Assembly (NCBI GenBank): GCA_040877445.1
Contig: JBBDNT010000143.1
Location: forward strand, 1 to 26,802
Direction of reading: 5' to 3'
DNA: 26,802 nt
Source: JBBDNT01 sp040877445
Lineage (GTDB): Bacteria; Planctomycetota; Planctomycetia; Planctomycetales; Planctomycetaceae
Below the pieces are notes generated by a model, which saw only the letters and a program-made list of their open reading frames with translations, was not told the origin of the DNA and ran no database searches. Position 1 is the stretch's first letter; every line of letters begins with the position of its first letter. The translations under genes were made by a program, and so were the position numbers. Shown here one piece after another: positions 1-7,787 of the stretch.

Positions 1-11
1 GGCGCCTTCGA

Positions 12-95
12 AGCGGGCGGGCACGACGGATTACAAATCCGTCCTACCCGCCCGTCCGATCGACCGGCAACATCTAGGTTGACGACGTACTACGA
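12..95. repeat. Complete copy of a covarying hairpin repeat with its tail
   Basis: Outer stem GGGCGGG (15-21) / CCCGCCC (47-53), internal loop CAC/CTA, inner stem GACGGATT (25-32), loop ACA, AATCCGTC (36-43). It is followed by a conserved tail with GATCGACC (57-64), TTGACGACGTACTAC (78-92). Similar tails follow the copies at 20188 and 20328. It lies about 90 bases before the M14 gene. Confidence 0.85.
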
Positions 96-187
96 ATTCG
101 AACCGAGTCTCCGGGCGCCCCCGTAGCGATTTCGTCCGGAAGCGAGCTGCGACAACGGCCCATGCTCTGATCCGAGGAGCCGCCAAC

Positions 188-1480
188 ATGCGACGAGAAT
201 CCATTTCCGCCGCGATCGCCGCGTTCGTCGCCGTCGCCTCGATGGCGCGTGCGGACGAGGCGCCGCTCGCCGTCGATGCGGACTTTCCCGGCGGGAACAT
301 CGTCATCGACAAGATCGAGGGCGATCACATCCACGTGCATCAGGATCTCCGCGACACGGCCGGGAACTGGTTCTACTGGCAATTCCGCGTGACGGGCGCG
401 GCGGGGCGGAACCTGACCGTGCAGTTCACGCAGTCGAACCCGATCGGCGCGCGCGGGCCGGCGGTGAGCGCCGACGGCGGACGGACGTGGGAATGGCTCG
501 GCCGGGAGGCGGTTCAGGGAAAATCGTTTCGCTGCGCCGTGCCCGCCGACGCGAAGGAAATTCGCTTCTGCTTCGCCTTTCCCTATCAGGATGCCGATTT
601 GCAGGCATTCATCCGCCGCCATACGACGCGGCATGTGGATGCGCCGCGGGGGAATCGCACCGTCGAGCTGCCGGTCGCGTGGGACAATCCGCACTTGAAG
701 GTCGAATCGCTGTGCCGCACCCGCAAGGGGCGGAACGTCGAATTGCTGCGCGTCGGCCGGCTCGACGGCGAAGCGGCGCATCGCGTGGCGCTCACGTGCC
801 GGCATCATTCGTGCGAAATGATGGCGAGCTACGCGCTCGAAGGGATCATCGACGAGGTGCTGTCGGATTCGGAGGAAGGCAAGTGGTTGCGCGAGCACGT
901 CGAGTTCTTCATCGTGCCGATGATGGACAAGGACGGCGTCGAAGACGGCGACCAGGGGAAGAACCGCAAGCCGCACGACCACAACCGCGATTACGAGGGT
1001 GACGGCATCTACCCCGAAGTCCGCGCGGTCAAGGAGAAGTTGCCGGTCTGGTCGGCGGGGAAGCTGCGGTTCGCGATGGACATGCACTGCCCTTGGATCA
1101 GCGGCGGGCTGGGGGAAGGGGGAAACGAGACGGTGTTCTTCGTCGGCGGGCCGGAAGAGGAAATCTGGCGGGAGGTCGGCCGGTTCTCGAAGCTGCTCGA
1201 AGAGACGCGAACCGGGCCCATCGTCTACGACCGCCGCAACAATCTGCCGTTCGGCAAGTCGTGGAACACCGTCGCGCAGGTGGGCAATCGCAAGGCGTTC
1301 AGCCGCTGGGCGGCGACGATTCCGGGAGTGGAATTCGCGGCGACGATCGAAATCGCCTACGCCAACGCGAACGGCAAGGCCGTCACCGACGACAGCGCGC
1401 GGGCCTTGGGACACGACCTCGCGCGGACGCTGCGGAAGCACCTCGATGCGCCCCACTCCGATTCGCCGCCGGAGCGATGA
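188..1480 (+). CDS. Secreted M14-family zinc carboxypeptidase-like protein
   Basis: 430 residues. The ATG at 188 follows a purine-rich GAGGAG at 175-180 and opens a signal peptide (residues 1-22, hydrophobic core, small residues before ADE). Residues 55-110 form a beta-rich N-terminal domain of the type seen before the catalytic domain in cytosolic-carboxypeptidase-like (Nna1/AGBL-type) M14 enzymes. The catalytic part holds HHSCE (H207 and E210 as HxxE zinc ligands), NRDY (N266, R267) and DMH (H300, third zinc ligand); E-I-A near residue 393 could hold the catalytic glutamate. Expected role: a zinc-dependent carboxypeptidase or amidohydrolase in the periplasm; the substrate is unknown. It converges with the lptF-like gene, whose stop lies 10 bases away. 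Family placement is fairly sure, activity is inferred. Confidence 0.85.
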   Translation: MRRESISAAIAAFVAVASMARADEAPLAVDADFPGGNIVIDKIEGDHIHVHQDLRDTAGNWFYWQFRVTGAAGRNLTVQFTQSNPIGARGPAVSADGGRTWEWLGREAVQGKSFRCAVPADAKEIRFCFAFPYQDADLQAFIRRHTTRHVDAPRGNRTVELPVAWDNPHLKVESLCRTRKGRNVELLRVGRLDGEAAHRVALTCRHHSCEMMASYALEGIIDEVLSDSEEGKWLREHVEFFIVPMMDKDGVEDGDQGKNRKPHDHNRDYEGDGIYPEVRAVKEKLPVWSAGKLRFAMDMHCPWISGGLGEGGNETVFFVGGPEEEIWREVGRFSKLLEETRTGPIVYDRRNNLPFGKSWNTVAQVGNRKAFSRWAATIPGVEFAATIEIAYANANGKAVTDDSARALGHDLARTLRKHLDAPHSDSPPER

Positions 1481-1489
1481 TCCGCGATC

Positions 1490-2680
1490 TCAGTTCCGCA
1501 GCACCTTCCGCATCAGCACCATGCCGACGACCAGCATGACGGCGTTGGCGACCCACATCGACCAGTCGGGTTCGACGCGGCCGCTTTTCGAGAGGTTCAT
1601 CATCAACAGCACGACCGGGTAGTAGCCGATCAGGATCGGAAAGAAGCAGAAGATGAACGTCGTCAGGAACTGCCGCCGGGCTTGGAGGATCGACACCGGC
1701 GCGCCGACCAGCACGAAGACGAAGCAGCTCAGCGAGAGGGCGACGCGGCTGTGCATCTCGGTCCGCAATCGCGCCTCGGCCCGGCGGTCCTGCGAGACCT
1801 GGTACTCGTAACGGCCAAAGGCGGGACCGGCGAGGGCGTTGAAATCGCCCCGCGCCAGTGCCAGGGCAGTGTTGATGTCGCGCTGATCGCGAGCCTGGTC
1901 GAGCCGCCGCGTCACCTGGGCGAGTTCATTGCGAATGTCTTCGATCGTTTGGTGCCTGGGTTTCGGCTGGGCGATCTCCATGGGCATGGGAAAGGGGCGG
2001 TCCTCGCGTTCGAACCACACCCGCCGCTGTCCCGGAATGTCCACGTGGCCGCGGACGAGGTGCAGGATGACGTGGCTGTGGTCGCCGTCGAATTCCAGCG
2101 TGGCCCGTTCCGCCTGAACCGTGACCGGCGGATTTCCGGCAGGCGCGTAACGGAACGTGGGCATGATCAGCGTGCGGTCTTCCACTCCCATCACGGTGAT
2201 CGCGACGCCGCGGGCGGGATCCGTCACCTGGTGGCGGGTGCGGAGCGTGTCGAGCAGAATGTCCTCCATGGCCGCGGCGATCGTCCGCTGGATGTTGGCC
2301 ATCGCCCACGGAATCATCTGGTCGGAGAGCAGCATCGAGGAGACGCTCAGCACGCCGCTCAGAATGAACGCCGGCCACAACAGCGATAACAGGTTGATTC
2401 CCGCCGCCTTCGCCGCCGTGATCTCCGAACTTCCCGCCATGCGGCCGTAAACCATGCACACGGTCAGCAGCAACGTGGCGGGAATCGTGAAGGGCAACAG
2501 GCTGGGAACCAGGTAGGGCAGGATCTGCAGGATTTGCAGCGGCCCCAGGCCGTTCTCCTTCGCCTCGCCCACCACTCCCACAAACACCAGCATCACGGTC
2601 AGCACCGTCACCAGACCCAGGAAGACCCGCACAAGTTCCCGGGTGATGTACCGCTGAAGTATCGGGAACGGCGGCCACAT
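1490..2680 (-). CDS. LptF/LptG (YjgP/YjgQ) family permease
   Basis: 396 residues. Inner-membrane permease of the LPS export ABC transporter family, which extracts lipopolysaccharide and hands it to the periplasmic bridge. The family layout is clear: an N-terminal YITRELVRVF amphipathic start, membrane segments near residues 16-37, 56-77 and 99-118, a long periplasmic beta-jellyroll part (about 140-305), then three more segments near 310-330, 337-358 and 368-388. The motif GRMAGSSEITAAKAAGI (79-95) matches the conserved cytoplasmic coupling region. The partner permease and the LptB ATPase are not in the window, so whether it is F or G cannot be decided. The start ATG at 2680 gives the expected N-terminus. 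It is divergent from the HlyD-like gene across 189 bases. Confidence 0.9.
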   Translation of the reverse strand: MWPPFPILQRYITRELVRVFLGLVTVLTVMLVFVGVVGEAKENGLGPLQILQILPYLVPSLLPFTIPATLLLTVCMVYGRMAGSSEITAAKAAGINLLSLLWPAFILSGVLSVSSMLLSDQMIPWAMANIQRTIAAAMEDILLDTLRTRHQVTDPARGVAITVMGVEDRTLIMPTFRYAPAGNPPVTVQAERATLEFDGDHSHVILHLVRGHVDIPGQRRVWFEREDRPFPMPMEIAQPKPRHQTIEDIRNELAQVTRRLDQARDQRDINTALALARGDFNALAGPAFGRYEYQVSQDRRAEARLRTEMHSRVALSLSCFVFVLVGAPVSILQARRQFLTTFIFCFFPILIGYYPVVLLMMNLSKSGRVEPDWSMWVANAVMLVVGMVLMRKVLRN

Positions 2681-2763
2681 CCGAAACGCGGCTCCTGACC
2701 GGCAAGGGAAGCGAATTCAAGGCCGAGGCAATCCGGGGAGTCTATAGAAGATTTCGAGCGCGG

Positions 2764-2827
2764 CGGTCAAGCCGACCTTTCGCCCGCCCGGGCGAGTCTC
2801 GCCCTGCCTTGACCGGGCGCGTATGAT
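2764..2827. promoter_or_regulatory. Nested inverted repeats and -10-like TATGAT in the lptF/hlyD divergent gap
   Basis: CGGTCAAG (2764-2771) pairs with CTTGACCG (2808-2815) and encloses a second palindrome, GGGCGAG t CTCGCCC (2790-2804). Directly after it is TATGAT (2822-2827), 42 bases before the HlyD-like ATG. The TTGACC at 2809-2814 is too close (7-base spacer) to act as a normal -35 with it. The nested stems could be an operator or a bidirectional structure for the two divergent genes. The pairing is seen; the role is inferred. Confidence 0.4.
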
Positions 2828-2869
2828 GGGTGGGGTCGCGCCGTATTCCCGCTTGCCCCGGCCGAATCG

Positions 2870-4423
2870 ATGGAACACCAGGCGTCGTCTTCGTCCGCTC
2901 CCGCCGCGCCGCCCGCTTCCGCGGCGCAGTCCGGTTCCGCACCCCCCGCGCCGGCCTCGAAGCTCGTTCCGGAGATGCCGCAACCGGGTTCCCGCGCCTC
3001 GGCCGCGCCGCCGCGTGTGACGAAACCGCGGCGCGGCTTGCGCTGGCGAGCGCTCGTCAGCGCGCTGTCGTGCATCGGGGCGATCGTTCTGGGAGCGATC
3101 GGGTTCGCGGCGCTGGCCGCCCTGAAGCAGCCTCCGGGGGAGCGGCAGCCCGAGCCGCGGGTGTTCAACGTCGAAGTCTTCGACGTTCACCCCGCCGACC
3201 TGCGGGAGATCGTCACCGGTTTCGGCACCGCCCGCGCCGAACGCGAGGTCGCCGTCGCCGCGCAAGTCGCGGGAGAAGTGGTCGAGATCCACCCCCGGCT
3301 GAAGGTGGGAGAGCGGGTTTCCGCTGGCGCCTCGAGCCGCGACCCCGGCACGCTGCTGTTGTCGATCGATCGGGCCGTGTATGAAGAGTTGGCCGCGCAG
3401 GCGCAACTCAAGCTGCGGGAAGATCAGGCGGAACTCGACCGCCTCGAGCAGGAGGAAGCGAACACTACCCGCACGCTCGCCAAGGTCCGCGAGGATCACG
3501 AAACGTTTCAGCGCGAGCAGTACGAACCGGTGCGGTTGCTGGTCGAACGCAAAGCGGCGAGCGCCATTCAACTCAGCCAGGCACTGCTCGAACTCCGCCG
3601 CTATGAAGACGCCATTCTCGAAGCCGAAAACCGCCTCGCATTGATTCCCCGCCAACGGAAGCAGATCGAAGCGCGGATGGAATCGCAGCGCGCGGCGTCG
3701 CGGCTGGCCGAGCTGGATCTCGAACGAACGCGGGTGCATCCGCCGTTCTCCGGCGTGCTCGGCGAAGTCTTCGTCGAACGCGGGCAGTACGTGGGCGTGG
3801 GCGAGTCGCTCGTGCGGATCACCGACGTCGACCAAGTCGAGGTGCCGGTCCCCGTGCCTCTCGACGAGTACGCGAAGTTCTCGCATCTCATCGGCGGCGG
3901 CGCGGGCGATCCGTCGTACCCGCGGGTCCGGCTCGCGGCGAACGAGACCGCGCCGCCGCGATGGACGGGGACGTTGGTCCGCGCGGCCCCGGTCGCCGAC
4001 GAGACGACGCGGACGATCATGGTTTACGTTCGCGTCGACAACCGCGACCAGCCGGCGCCGCTGCTCCCCGGAACCTTCGTGCATGCGCGGATTGACGGGC
4101 CGGCGCATCGACGGGCGCTCTTCATTCCCCGCGACGCGCTCCTCGGGGACCGCGTGCTCGTCGCGCGGGACGGCCTGGTGGAAGAGCGGCGGGTCCGCGT
4201 CCTCCGCACGCTCCGCGATCTCGCGCTCGTCGCCGACGACGACGAGGCGGCCGACGCGGGAATTCGTCCCGGCGACCGGCTCGTGCTGACGAACCTCGAC
4301 GTGCTGCGAACTGGCTCGCAGATTCGCGTGCAGTCCCACAGCACGTTGGCCGACGTGCTCGAGGCGCACCCCGTTCCCACCGTGCTGCCGCTGGCGGAAG
4401 CAGAGGCCGCCGATGTTCCGTGA
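2870..4423 (+). CDS. HlyD/MFP-type periplasmic adaptor (efflux membrane-fusion protein)
   Basis: 517 residues. The N-terminus is an Ala/Pro/Ser-rich cytoplasmic tail (1-50), then one membrane anchor (about 61-85). The barrel-sandwich half motif starts near residue 105 (VTGFGTARAEREVAVAAQVAGEV-type lipoyl half), followed by a long alpha-helical hairpin rich in Glu, Gln and Arg (about 155-290), the second lipoyl half (SGVLGEVFVERGQYV near 298) and beta-barrel and membrane-proximal domains to the end. Such proteins bridge an inner-membrane pump and an outer-membrane channel. No RND, ABC or TolC-like gene follows: the next gene is recO, 337 bases on. It is therefore an orphan adaptor here, perhaps serving a pump encoded elsewhere. 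The tail is longer than usual for the family. Confidence 0.88.
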   Translation: MEHQASSSSAPAAPPASAAQSGSAPPAPASKLVPEMPQPGSRASAAPPRVTKPRRGLRWRALVSALSCIGAIVLGAIGFAALAALKQPPGERQPEPRVFNVEVFDVHPADLREIVTGFGTARAEREVAVAAQVAGEVVEIHPRLKVGERVSAGASSRDPGTLLLSIDRAVYEELAAQAQLKLREDQAELDRLEQEEANTTRTLAKVREDHETFQREQYEPVRLLVERKAASAIQLSQALLELRRYEDAILEAENRLALIPRQRKQIEARMESQRAASRLAELDLERTRVHPPFSGVLGEVFVERGQYVGVGESLVRITDVDQVEVPVPVPLDEYAKFSHLIGGGAGDPSYPRVRLAANETAPPRWTGTLVRAAPVADETTRTIMVYVRVDNRDQPAPLLPGTFVHARIDGPAHRRALFIPRDALLGDRVLVARDGLVEERRVRVLRTLRDLALVADDDEAADAGIRPGDRLVLTNLDVLRTGSQIRVQSHSTLADVLEAHPVPTVLPLAEAEAADVP

Positions 4424-4760
4424 GCCATGAACTGTCCCCACGTCGATCGGTCGAGTCGCACGCTCGCGGTTTCGCGGCGGAATATGACCGAAGTTCACAT
4501 GTAGGTCCATTCCGCCGGAATGGACCTCGGGTGCGGGAACGAAGGTGCGGAATGAGAAACGCCTCGCGTGATCCCACGGCTCCCGATCCGCCCACCGACA
4601 ACCGACGATTACGCCGTGCCGTCACGGAGGCATCCCCCCGCGCCCCACGTCCCGCCCGGCAGGCGGGACGTACTACTCGGACGGATTGGCAATCCGTCCC
4701 ACGCCGATAGAATGCGTGCGCAGCCGCCGTTTCCATCGAGTCCGCGCGAAGCTGATCCCC
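4424..4760. repeat. Intergenic region with three palindromes between the adaptor gene and recO
   Basis: 337 bases without a supported gene. Contents: a CGCTCGCGGTTTCGC copy (4461-4475) of a motif also found at 17224 and 25010; a perfect 12-bp palindrome with a one-base centre, AGGTCCATTCCG / CGGAATGGACCT (4503-4527); a perfect 10-bp stem ACGTCCCGCC / GGCGGGACGT with a 5-base loop (4647-4671); and a 9-bp stem GGACGGATT-ggc-AATCCGTCC (4679-4699) that belongs to the dispersed hairpin family seen at 15-53, 20328-20366 and 24952-24985. None has a T-tract, so they are not classic terminators. Confidence 0.75.
4686..4713 (+). promoter_or_regulatory. Candidate sigma-70-type promoter for recO
   Basis: TTGGCA (4686-4691), a 16-base spacer, then TAGAAT (4708-4713), 47 bases before the recO ATG. 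Both hexamers are one or two bases from the standard consensus. The -35 hexamer lies across the loop of the palindromic repeat at 4679-4699, so the repeat may have donated it. TAGAAT also occurs upstream of rpsT (7736) and at 24855. Prediction by eye only. Confidence 0.4.
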
Positions 4761-5501
4761 ATGTCCGCCGAAAAGACCGAGGCCCTCGTCATCCGCGTGG
4801 CCGACTTCAGCGAGTCGAGCCGCGTGGTCTCGTTCTTCACCCGCGATTTCGGGCGGACGTCCGCCCTGGCGAAAGGTGGACGGCGGCTCAAAGGGCCGTT
4901 CGAGGCTGCTCTTGACCTGCTCGCGGCCTGTCGCATAGTCTTCCTCCGCAAATCGTCCGGTCTCGATCTTCTCACCGAAGCCCAACTCATTTCACGATTT
5001 CGGCCATCCGGCAAGAGCCTCGTCGGCTTGTACGGCGGATACTACGTCGCCGAACTGCTCTCCGGATTGACCGAGGAATACGATCCGCACGCCGCGCTGT
5101 ACGACGCGGCCCAGTCCACCTTGCACCGCCTGGCGAAGGAGGAGGAACCGAAACTCGCGATCCTGCGGTTCGAGTTGGCGGTGTTGCGGGAGATCGGCCA
5201 GTTGCCGGCCCTCGACGCCTGCCTTGTCTGCGGTCGTTCACCCGAGAAGGGGGGCACGTTCGCGCACTGGGTCTCGCACGGAGGCTTGATCTGCCGGGAG
5301 TGTTCGCGGGACGAATACGACTCGCAGCGCATCGCCGCCGGAACGGTCGCGGCGCTGCGGCGGTTTTCATCGGAAGACGAATCGCTCGCCGACCGCATGA
5401 CGGTCTCGGCGGGACAACTGGAGGAAATGCGGCGATTCACGCTGGCGGCGATTTCCCACGTGCTGGGCCGCCGCCCGAAAATGCACCGGTATTTGAAGTG
5501 A
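4761..5501 (+). CDS. recO: DNA repair protein RecO
   Basis: 246 residues, the usual RecO length. An N-terminal OB-fold (about 1-80) begins TEALVIRVADFSESSRVVSFFT and has the typical AKGGRR segment at 37-42. It is followed by a helical domain with YYVAELLSGLTEE (94-106) and a zinc-binding site formed by C154, C157, C178 and C181. RecO loads RecA on SSB-coated DNA with RecR in the RecFOR gap-repair path. I start at ATG 4761 because the family N-terminus begins there; an in-frame upstream ATG at 4686 lies inside a palindromic repeat. The TGA stop (5499-5501) is the first three bases of a TGACGAG heptamer array. The next gene encodes a BamD-like lipoprotein. Confidence 0.95.
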   Translation: MSAEKTEALVIRVADFSESSRVVSFFTRDFGRTSALAKGGRRLKGPFEAALDLLAACRIVFLRKSSGLDLLTEAQLISRFRPSGKSLVGLYGGYYVAELLSGLTEEYDPHAALYDAAQSTLHRLAKEEEPKLAILRFELAVLREIGQLPALDACLVCGRSPEKGGTFAHWVSHGGLICRECSRDEYDSQRIAAGTVAALRRFSSEDESLADRMTVSAGQLEEMRRFTLAAISHVLGRRPKMHRYLK

Positions 5502-5527
5502 CGAGTGACGAGTGACGAGTGACGAGT
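5499..5527. repeat. TGACGAG heptamer array, four units
   Basis: Four perfect head-to-tail copies of TGACGAG plus one extra T. The first unit contains the recO stop codon. The complementary heptamer type (ACTCGCA, with one ACTCGTC) forms a second array at 5595-5630, so the two arrays are inverted relative to each other across about 70 bases and could pair in a transcript between recO and the BamD-like gene. Confidence 0.9.
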
Positions 5528-5594
5528 AGGGGCGCCGATGGCGATCGATGCCACCGTCAACTCGCATCTCGGTACTCGGTACTGTGTACTCACC

Positions 5595-5630
5595 ACTCGT
5601 CGCACTCGCAACTCGCAACTCGCAACTCGT
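5595..5630. repeat. ACTCGCA heptamer array
   Basis: ACTCGTCGC is followed by three perfect ACTCGCA units (5604-5624) and a final ACTCG. Related looser units (CAACTCGCATCTCGG, GTACTCGG) precede it from 5567. It lies just upstream of the BamD-like start at 5646, leaving a poor ribosome-binding site there. Confidence 0.85.
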
Positions 5631-5645
5631 TTCCCGCCGTCACGG

Positions 5646-7001
5646 ATGACGCACCCCTCGCCCCACCATCGTCGCGCTGGCCGATCGTCGCTTTCGACGT
5701 TCGTCGTCGGTTGCGCGGCGTGGTGCGCGCTGTCAGCCGGGTGTCGCGGGTTGGACGCGACCGCGTGGAAGCGGCAACCGGCGGACGAGGGGCTGGCCCA
5801 CTGGGAAGTCGAGGAGAAGAACCGCCTGGCGCAGGTGTGGGATAAGGTGATGGGGCGCGAGTCGGCCCCCCCGCACGATCCGCTTCGCGACGCCGCCGGC
5901 CGCCAGGAACTCGAACAGGCGCAAGCCTTGTACGACGCCGGCGAATTCCGCGACGCCGAGAAACAGTTCAAGAGCATCGCCAAGCGGTACAAGCACAGCC
6001 CGGTTCGCGAAGAGGCGATGTTCCTCAAGGCCGAGGCCCAGTTCGCCCAGGAAAAATACTCCTGGGCGCAGGACAGCTACGACGATTTGATGAACGAGTA
6101 CCCCTCGACGCGGCACATGGACGCCGCGACCCACAAGATGTACACGATCGCCCGCACCTGGCTCGGCTTCCCCGAGCCGGTCGCCACGAGCGACATTCAA
6201 CTGGTGAACGCCGAGACGCCGCGGCTGACGCCTCCCCCCGCTCCCAGCGGGAACGCCTCGCGGTTCGACCCGACGCGGAAGGTGCCGATCCTGCCGAACT
6301 TCCACGATCGCCGCCGTCCGATCTTCGACACGAACGGGCGGGCGCTCGAGGCGCTCAAGTCGGTCTGGCTGAAGGATCCCACGGGGCCGTTGGCCGACGA
6401 CGCGCTGATGCTCGCCGCGAGCCATCACTTGCGAAACAAGGACTACATCGAGGCGGACCATCACTACACGATGCTCCGCGAGCAGTATCCCAAGAGTCCG
6501 CACCTGGAGACGGCGTTCGTGTTGAACGGATTCGTGAAGCACGTGTCGTATCAAGGGGCCGCCTACGACGGGAAGAACCTCGAAGAGTCCGAAGCGATCA
6601 AGCGGGCCACGCTGAACCTGTTTCCCGACAACGAGGCCCGCGAGCGGATCGAAGGCGAATTGGCGCAAATCGAAGAGGCCAAGGCCGACCGCGAGTGGGA
6701 AATGGTGCGCTACTACCAGCGCCGCCGGCTGCCCAAGGCGGTTGCCATGCATTGCCATGTGATTCTCGACAAATACCCGCGAACCGAGCGCGCTCGCGGC
6801 GCGCGGGAACTGCTCCGCTCGCTCGATCCGTCGGGCGAAGAGTTGCTCGGCCTGCCGTTGCGCTACACGGAAACGCCGGACCTGTTGCCCGTCCCGCGGC
6901 CAGGCGAGTGGCCGCGGGGTTCGGACGATGGCGTGTCGCCGGCCGGCGGAACACCGGAAAGGCGCGGCCCGAGCGACGAGCCGGGGGTGTCGCGGTTGTG
7001 A
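5646..7001 (+). CDS. BamD/YfiO-like TPR outer-membrane lipoprotein
   Basis: 451 residues from ATG 5646. Lipoprotein signal: positively charged start (HHRRAGR), hydrophobic stretch and lipobox LSAGC with acyl Cys33. Tetratricopeptide-like helical pairs follow: ELEQAQALYDAGEFRDAEKQF and REEAMFLKAEAQFAQEKYSWAQDSY in the first half, then DYIEADHHYTMLREQYPKS and a further repeat near KAVAMHCHVILDKYPRT. BamD is the essential lipoprotein of the beta-barrel assembly complex. This protein is nearly twice the usual BamD length (about 245), with a Pro-rich linker around residue 195-215 and an extra C-terminal helical part, so it may be a planctomycetal variant or a different TPR lipoprotein. An upstream in-frame ATG (5538) would place the heptamer array inside the protein and is rejected. 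The lptE-like gene follows 158 bases on. Confidence 0.8.
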   Translation: MTHPSPHHRRAGRSSLSTFVVGCAAWCALSAGCRGLDATAWKRQPADEGLAHWEVEEKNRLAQVWDKVMGRESAPPHDPLRDAAGRQELEQAQALYDAGEFRDAEKQFKSIAKRYKHSPVREEAMFLKAEAQFAQEKYSWAQDSYDDLMNEYPSTRHMDAATHKMYTIARTWLGFPEPVATSDIQLVNAETPRLTPPPAPSGNASRFDPTRKVPILPNFHDRRRPIFDTNGRALEALKSVWLKDPTGPLADDALMLAASHHLRNKDYIEADHHYTMLREQYPKSPHLETAFVLNGFVKHVSYQGAAYDGKNLEESEAIKRATLNLFPDNEARERIEGELAQIEEAKADREWEMVRYYQRRRLPKAVAMHCHVILDKYPRTERARGARELLRSLDPSGEELLGLPLRYTETPDLLPVPRPGEWPRGSDDGVSPAGGTPERRGPSDEPGVSRL

Positions 7002-7014
7002 TGCAGCTGTCGAT

Positions 7015-7115
7015 GGACAGAAAAATGGAGGACAAAAAGATGACTCCGACGGAGGAGACGACCTCCGTGCCGCCACGTCCGTTCGTTCATTTTTCTGCCC
7101 GTCATTTTTCTGTCC
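7015..7115. repeat. Multi-stem inverted repeat in the bamD-lptE gap
   Basis: GGACAGAAAAATG (7015-7027) is the perfect 13-base reverse complement of CATTTTTCTGTCC (7103-7115). Between the arms is a 7-bp stem ACGGAGG / CCTCCGT (7049-7068) and a degenerate second pair, ACAAAAAGATGA (7032-7043) with TTCATTTTTCTG (7086-7097). The structure lies 45 bases before the lptE-like ATG. It could be a leader structure, or the remains of a small inverted-repeat element: similar A-rich/T-rich arms occur at 11127-11137 and 11419-11429. Confidence 0.6.
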
Positions 7116-7159
7116 CGGAAATCCGGCGCGGCAAGACCCGCGTCGTCGGACCCCGTGCC

Positions 7160-7696
7160 ATGCGTTCCATCCCGTCGATCCTCGTCGCGTTCATCGCCGT
7201 GTGCGTCGCCGTCGTCGTTTGCTCGATCGCGGGCTGCGGGTACATGATCGGCGGGGGTTACAACACCGACATCGCGACCGTCGAAGTGCCGATGTTCACG
7301 TCCCAAAGTTTCCGTCGCGGACTCGAGTTCCAGCTCACCGAAGCGGTCTTGCGGGAAATCAAGAGCCGCACGCCGTACCGCATCGCCAAGGCCCCGTTCG
7401 CCGACACCCGATTGACCGGGAACATCGTCGAGTTGACGAAGCGTCCGCTGACGATGACGCCCGGCGACGAGCCGCGCGAGTTGCAGCTTTCGTACGCCGT
7501 CGAAGTGACGTGGACGGACTTGCGGTCGAACCGCGGGATCATGCATCAGGAGATCGAAATCCCGCCGGACCTGGTGCATCTGGTCGCCGACGCCGAATTC
7601 GCCCCGGAAGTGGGCGCCTCGCTGGCGACCGGAAATCAGGAGGCGCTGGACCGGCTGGCCCGGCGGATCGTGGAGATGATGGAAGCGCCCTGGTGA
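7160..7696 (+). CDS. LptE-like LPS-assembly lipoprotein
   Basis: 178 residues from ATG 7160. A lipoprotein signal with lipobox SIAGC gives acyl Cys26, followed directly by GYMIGGGYN, the GY-type start common in LptE (RlpB). The body fits the LptE two-helix/four-strand domain: YNTDIATVEVPMF, a helix RRGLEFQLTEAVLREI with SRTPYRIA, a strand DTRLTGNIVEL and an ending helix QEALDRLARRIVEMME. LptE plugs the LptD barrel and helps place lipopolysaccharide in the outer leaflet. LptD is not in the window; an LptF/G-type permease lies 4.5 kb upstream. An in-frame ATG at 7040 would put an inverted repeat inside the protein ahead of the signal sequence, so I prefer 7160. Confidence 0.85.
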   Translation: MRSIPSILVAFIAVCVAVVVCSIAGCGYMIGGGYNTDIATVEVPMFTSQSFRRGLEFQLTEAVLREIKSRTPYRIAKAPFADTRLTGNIVELTKRPLTMTPGDEPRELQLSYAVEVTWTDLRSNRGIMHQEIEIPPDLVHLVADAEFAPEVGASLATGNQEALDRLARRIVEMMEAPW

Positions 7697-7735
7697 GGGA
7701 CGTTCCCGTCGCTGGCGTTTCCCGCGGCCGCTCGT

Positions 7736-7741
7736 TAGAAT
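7736..7741 (+). promoter_or_regulatory. Candidate -10 element for rpsT
   Basis: TAGAAT lies 46 bases before the rpsT ATG, the same hexamer and distance as in front of recO. No convincing -35 hexamer is visible at 16-18 bases upstream. Confidence 0.3.
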
Positions 7742-7787
7742 CGCCGTTTCGCTCGGATCATCCCGCGTTTCACCTTCCATTCCCGCC

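Noticed and set aside
2717..4510. Long open frame on the minus strand opposite the adaptor gene
   Set aside because: Arg/Pro/His-rich shadow of the high-GC plus-strand gene; no family resemblance and the plus frame has clear HlyD-type motifs.
4503..4527. Rho-independent terminator after the adaptor gene
   Set aside because: Perfect palindrome but no T-tract, 80 bases past the stop; better described as a palindromic repeat.
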